From Caldithrix sp. (lineage in GTDB: Bacteria; Zhuqueibacterota; Zhuqueibacteria; Thermofontimicrobiales; Sulfurfontimicrobiaceae), in contig DYKB01000009.1 in NCBI GenBank assembly GCA_020722815.1, positions 1 through 64,000 on the forward strand: a DNA stretch of 64,000 nucleotides, in the 5' to 3' direction. Under the pieces are notes generated by a model. That model was not told the origin of the DNA and searched no databases. It worked only from the letters and a program-made list of their open reading frames with translations. Of this stretch, positions 63,548 to 64,000 are shown one piece after another. The first letter of the stretch is position 1, and every line of letters starts with the position of its first letter. The translations under genes were made by a program, and so were the position numbers.

Positions 63548-63951
63548 TTGACCTTTTTGACTGATTAATTTAAAAAAATATAATTTTTTAGGTGCTTTTT
63601 TAATAAAAAAGCCTTGACATTTTCTCTTTAAAAATGTATTTTCAGGAGAAAATGAGAATAGATTTACGAAAGATTTTTGATATACGTAAATCCTGTTTTT
63701 AAATATATAATGCTACCTGAAGGATAGGTTCAAAGCGATTTTACCCATTTAAGACAATTTATCGGGTGATTTTCTGACTGAAAAATTATTGATCTGTCAG
63801 ATGAATCTGCTAAGAAGCCGAAAAAAGGCGTTCCGATTACCCGAAGCTGATATTTTATAAATATTTTAATAAATTTTTTTTAAAAACAGGAACATTCATT
63901 TCCTTTTGGCATTCAAGTGGTTTGATTACTCGAAAATAAACGACACATTAC
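63548..63951. other. Intergenic region with promoter and a possible leader peptide
   Basis: About 400 bases. After the promoter at 63614-63642, AGGAGAA stands before an ATG at 63652 that could encode 16 residues (MRIDLRKIFDIRKSCF). The inverted pair GATTTACG/CGTAAATC lies within that frame, making an 8-base stem. The rest is AT-rich with nothing recognisable. Confidence 0.4.
63614..63642 (+). promoter_or_regulatory. Putative promoter upstream of the terminal glycosyltransferase
   Basis: TTGACA at 63614-63619, a 17-base spacer and TATTTT at 63637-63642; same form as at 1939-1967. Confidence 0.55.
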
Positions 63952-64000
63952 ATGCAGCAATACAAAATATTAAAGGTCTGCACCAGTCGTTCCTGGGGTG
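63952..64000 (+). CDS. Probable glycosyltransferase, 5' end only
   Basis: The last 49 bases open with ATG and read MQQYKILKVCTSRSWG before the window ends. A short strand followed by C-(T/S)-S-R-S-W-G is the usual beginning of GT4/GT9-type glycosyltransferases that act on lipopolysaccharide or other glycans. There is no clear ribosome site. The call rests on 16 residues. Confidence 0.5.
   Translation, partial: MQQYKILKVCTSRSWG

Overview
The window is a stretch of bacterial chromosome of moderate-to-low GC, dense with housekeeping genes. The gene set points to a diderm of the FCB (Fibrobacterota-Chlorobiota-Bacteroidota) assemblage, most like Calditrichota or candidate phylum KSB1. The evidence is a PorV/PorQ-type barrel, a DUF4837 lipoprotein, a DUF2723 (TMEM260-like) membrane glycosyltransferase, a 31-residue AURKAIP1/COX24-type basic protein, a BamD-like lipoprotein, Lnt, and an NtrC-type sigma-54 activator. 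The phylum assignment is an inference from gene content. I saw no tRNA, rRNA, CRISPR array, prophage or intact insertion sequence.

Layout. 1-525 (minus) is the 5' part of a secreted protein cut by the window edge; about 1.4 kb of AT-rich DNA without a gene follows. 2104-4062 is a LarA-like lactate racemase fused to an HD phosphohydrolase. 4210-5358 holds a small DUF5663-like gene and a broken GxxExxY gene. 5537-11303 is a signalling block: a hybrid histidine kinase, an NtrB-like kinase and an NtrC-like activator. 11473-13800 is a membrane-embedded spermidine-synthase-like protein that overlaps the minus-strand block tail to tail.

13736-25982 (minus) mixes cell-envelope sugar genes (GT2, RmlD-like reductase, PfkB kinase, flippase-like protein, DUF2723 protein, GT4, methyltransferase) with purine genes (NCS2 permease, purE). 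25988-35111 (minus) carries recG, a DUF4139 protein, valS, a degenerate methyltransferase-like gene, a small basic protein with its own terminator, and homoserine dehydrogenase.

From 35391 onward everything is on the plus strand: FmdB-type zinc ribbon and HU, a methyltransferase, the COX24-like mini-gene, a second kinase/receiver pair, xseA-xseB-dxs-nadK-mutS, a PorV-like barrel, then yicC-remA-gmk-rpoZ-coaBC-UDG-dnaB-relA/spoT-HU. The last part is lnt, an envelope group (barrel, small membrane protein, BamD-like), nadD, and the first codons of a probable glycosyltransferase.

The most unusual non-coding feature is a set of degenerate tandem heptamers in at least seven intergenic gaps, two of them as facing inverted pairs. 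Palindromic MITE-like elements are also present. Four putative promoters share a TTGACA/T box, a 17-base spacer and a TATTTT or TATACT box. No single clearly new defence or mobile system is visible. The best candidates for novelty are the LarA-HD fusion, the heptamer repeats, a family-4 uracil-DNA glycosylase with a rewritten active-site loop, and small genes that standard gene callers tend to miss.
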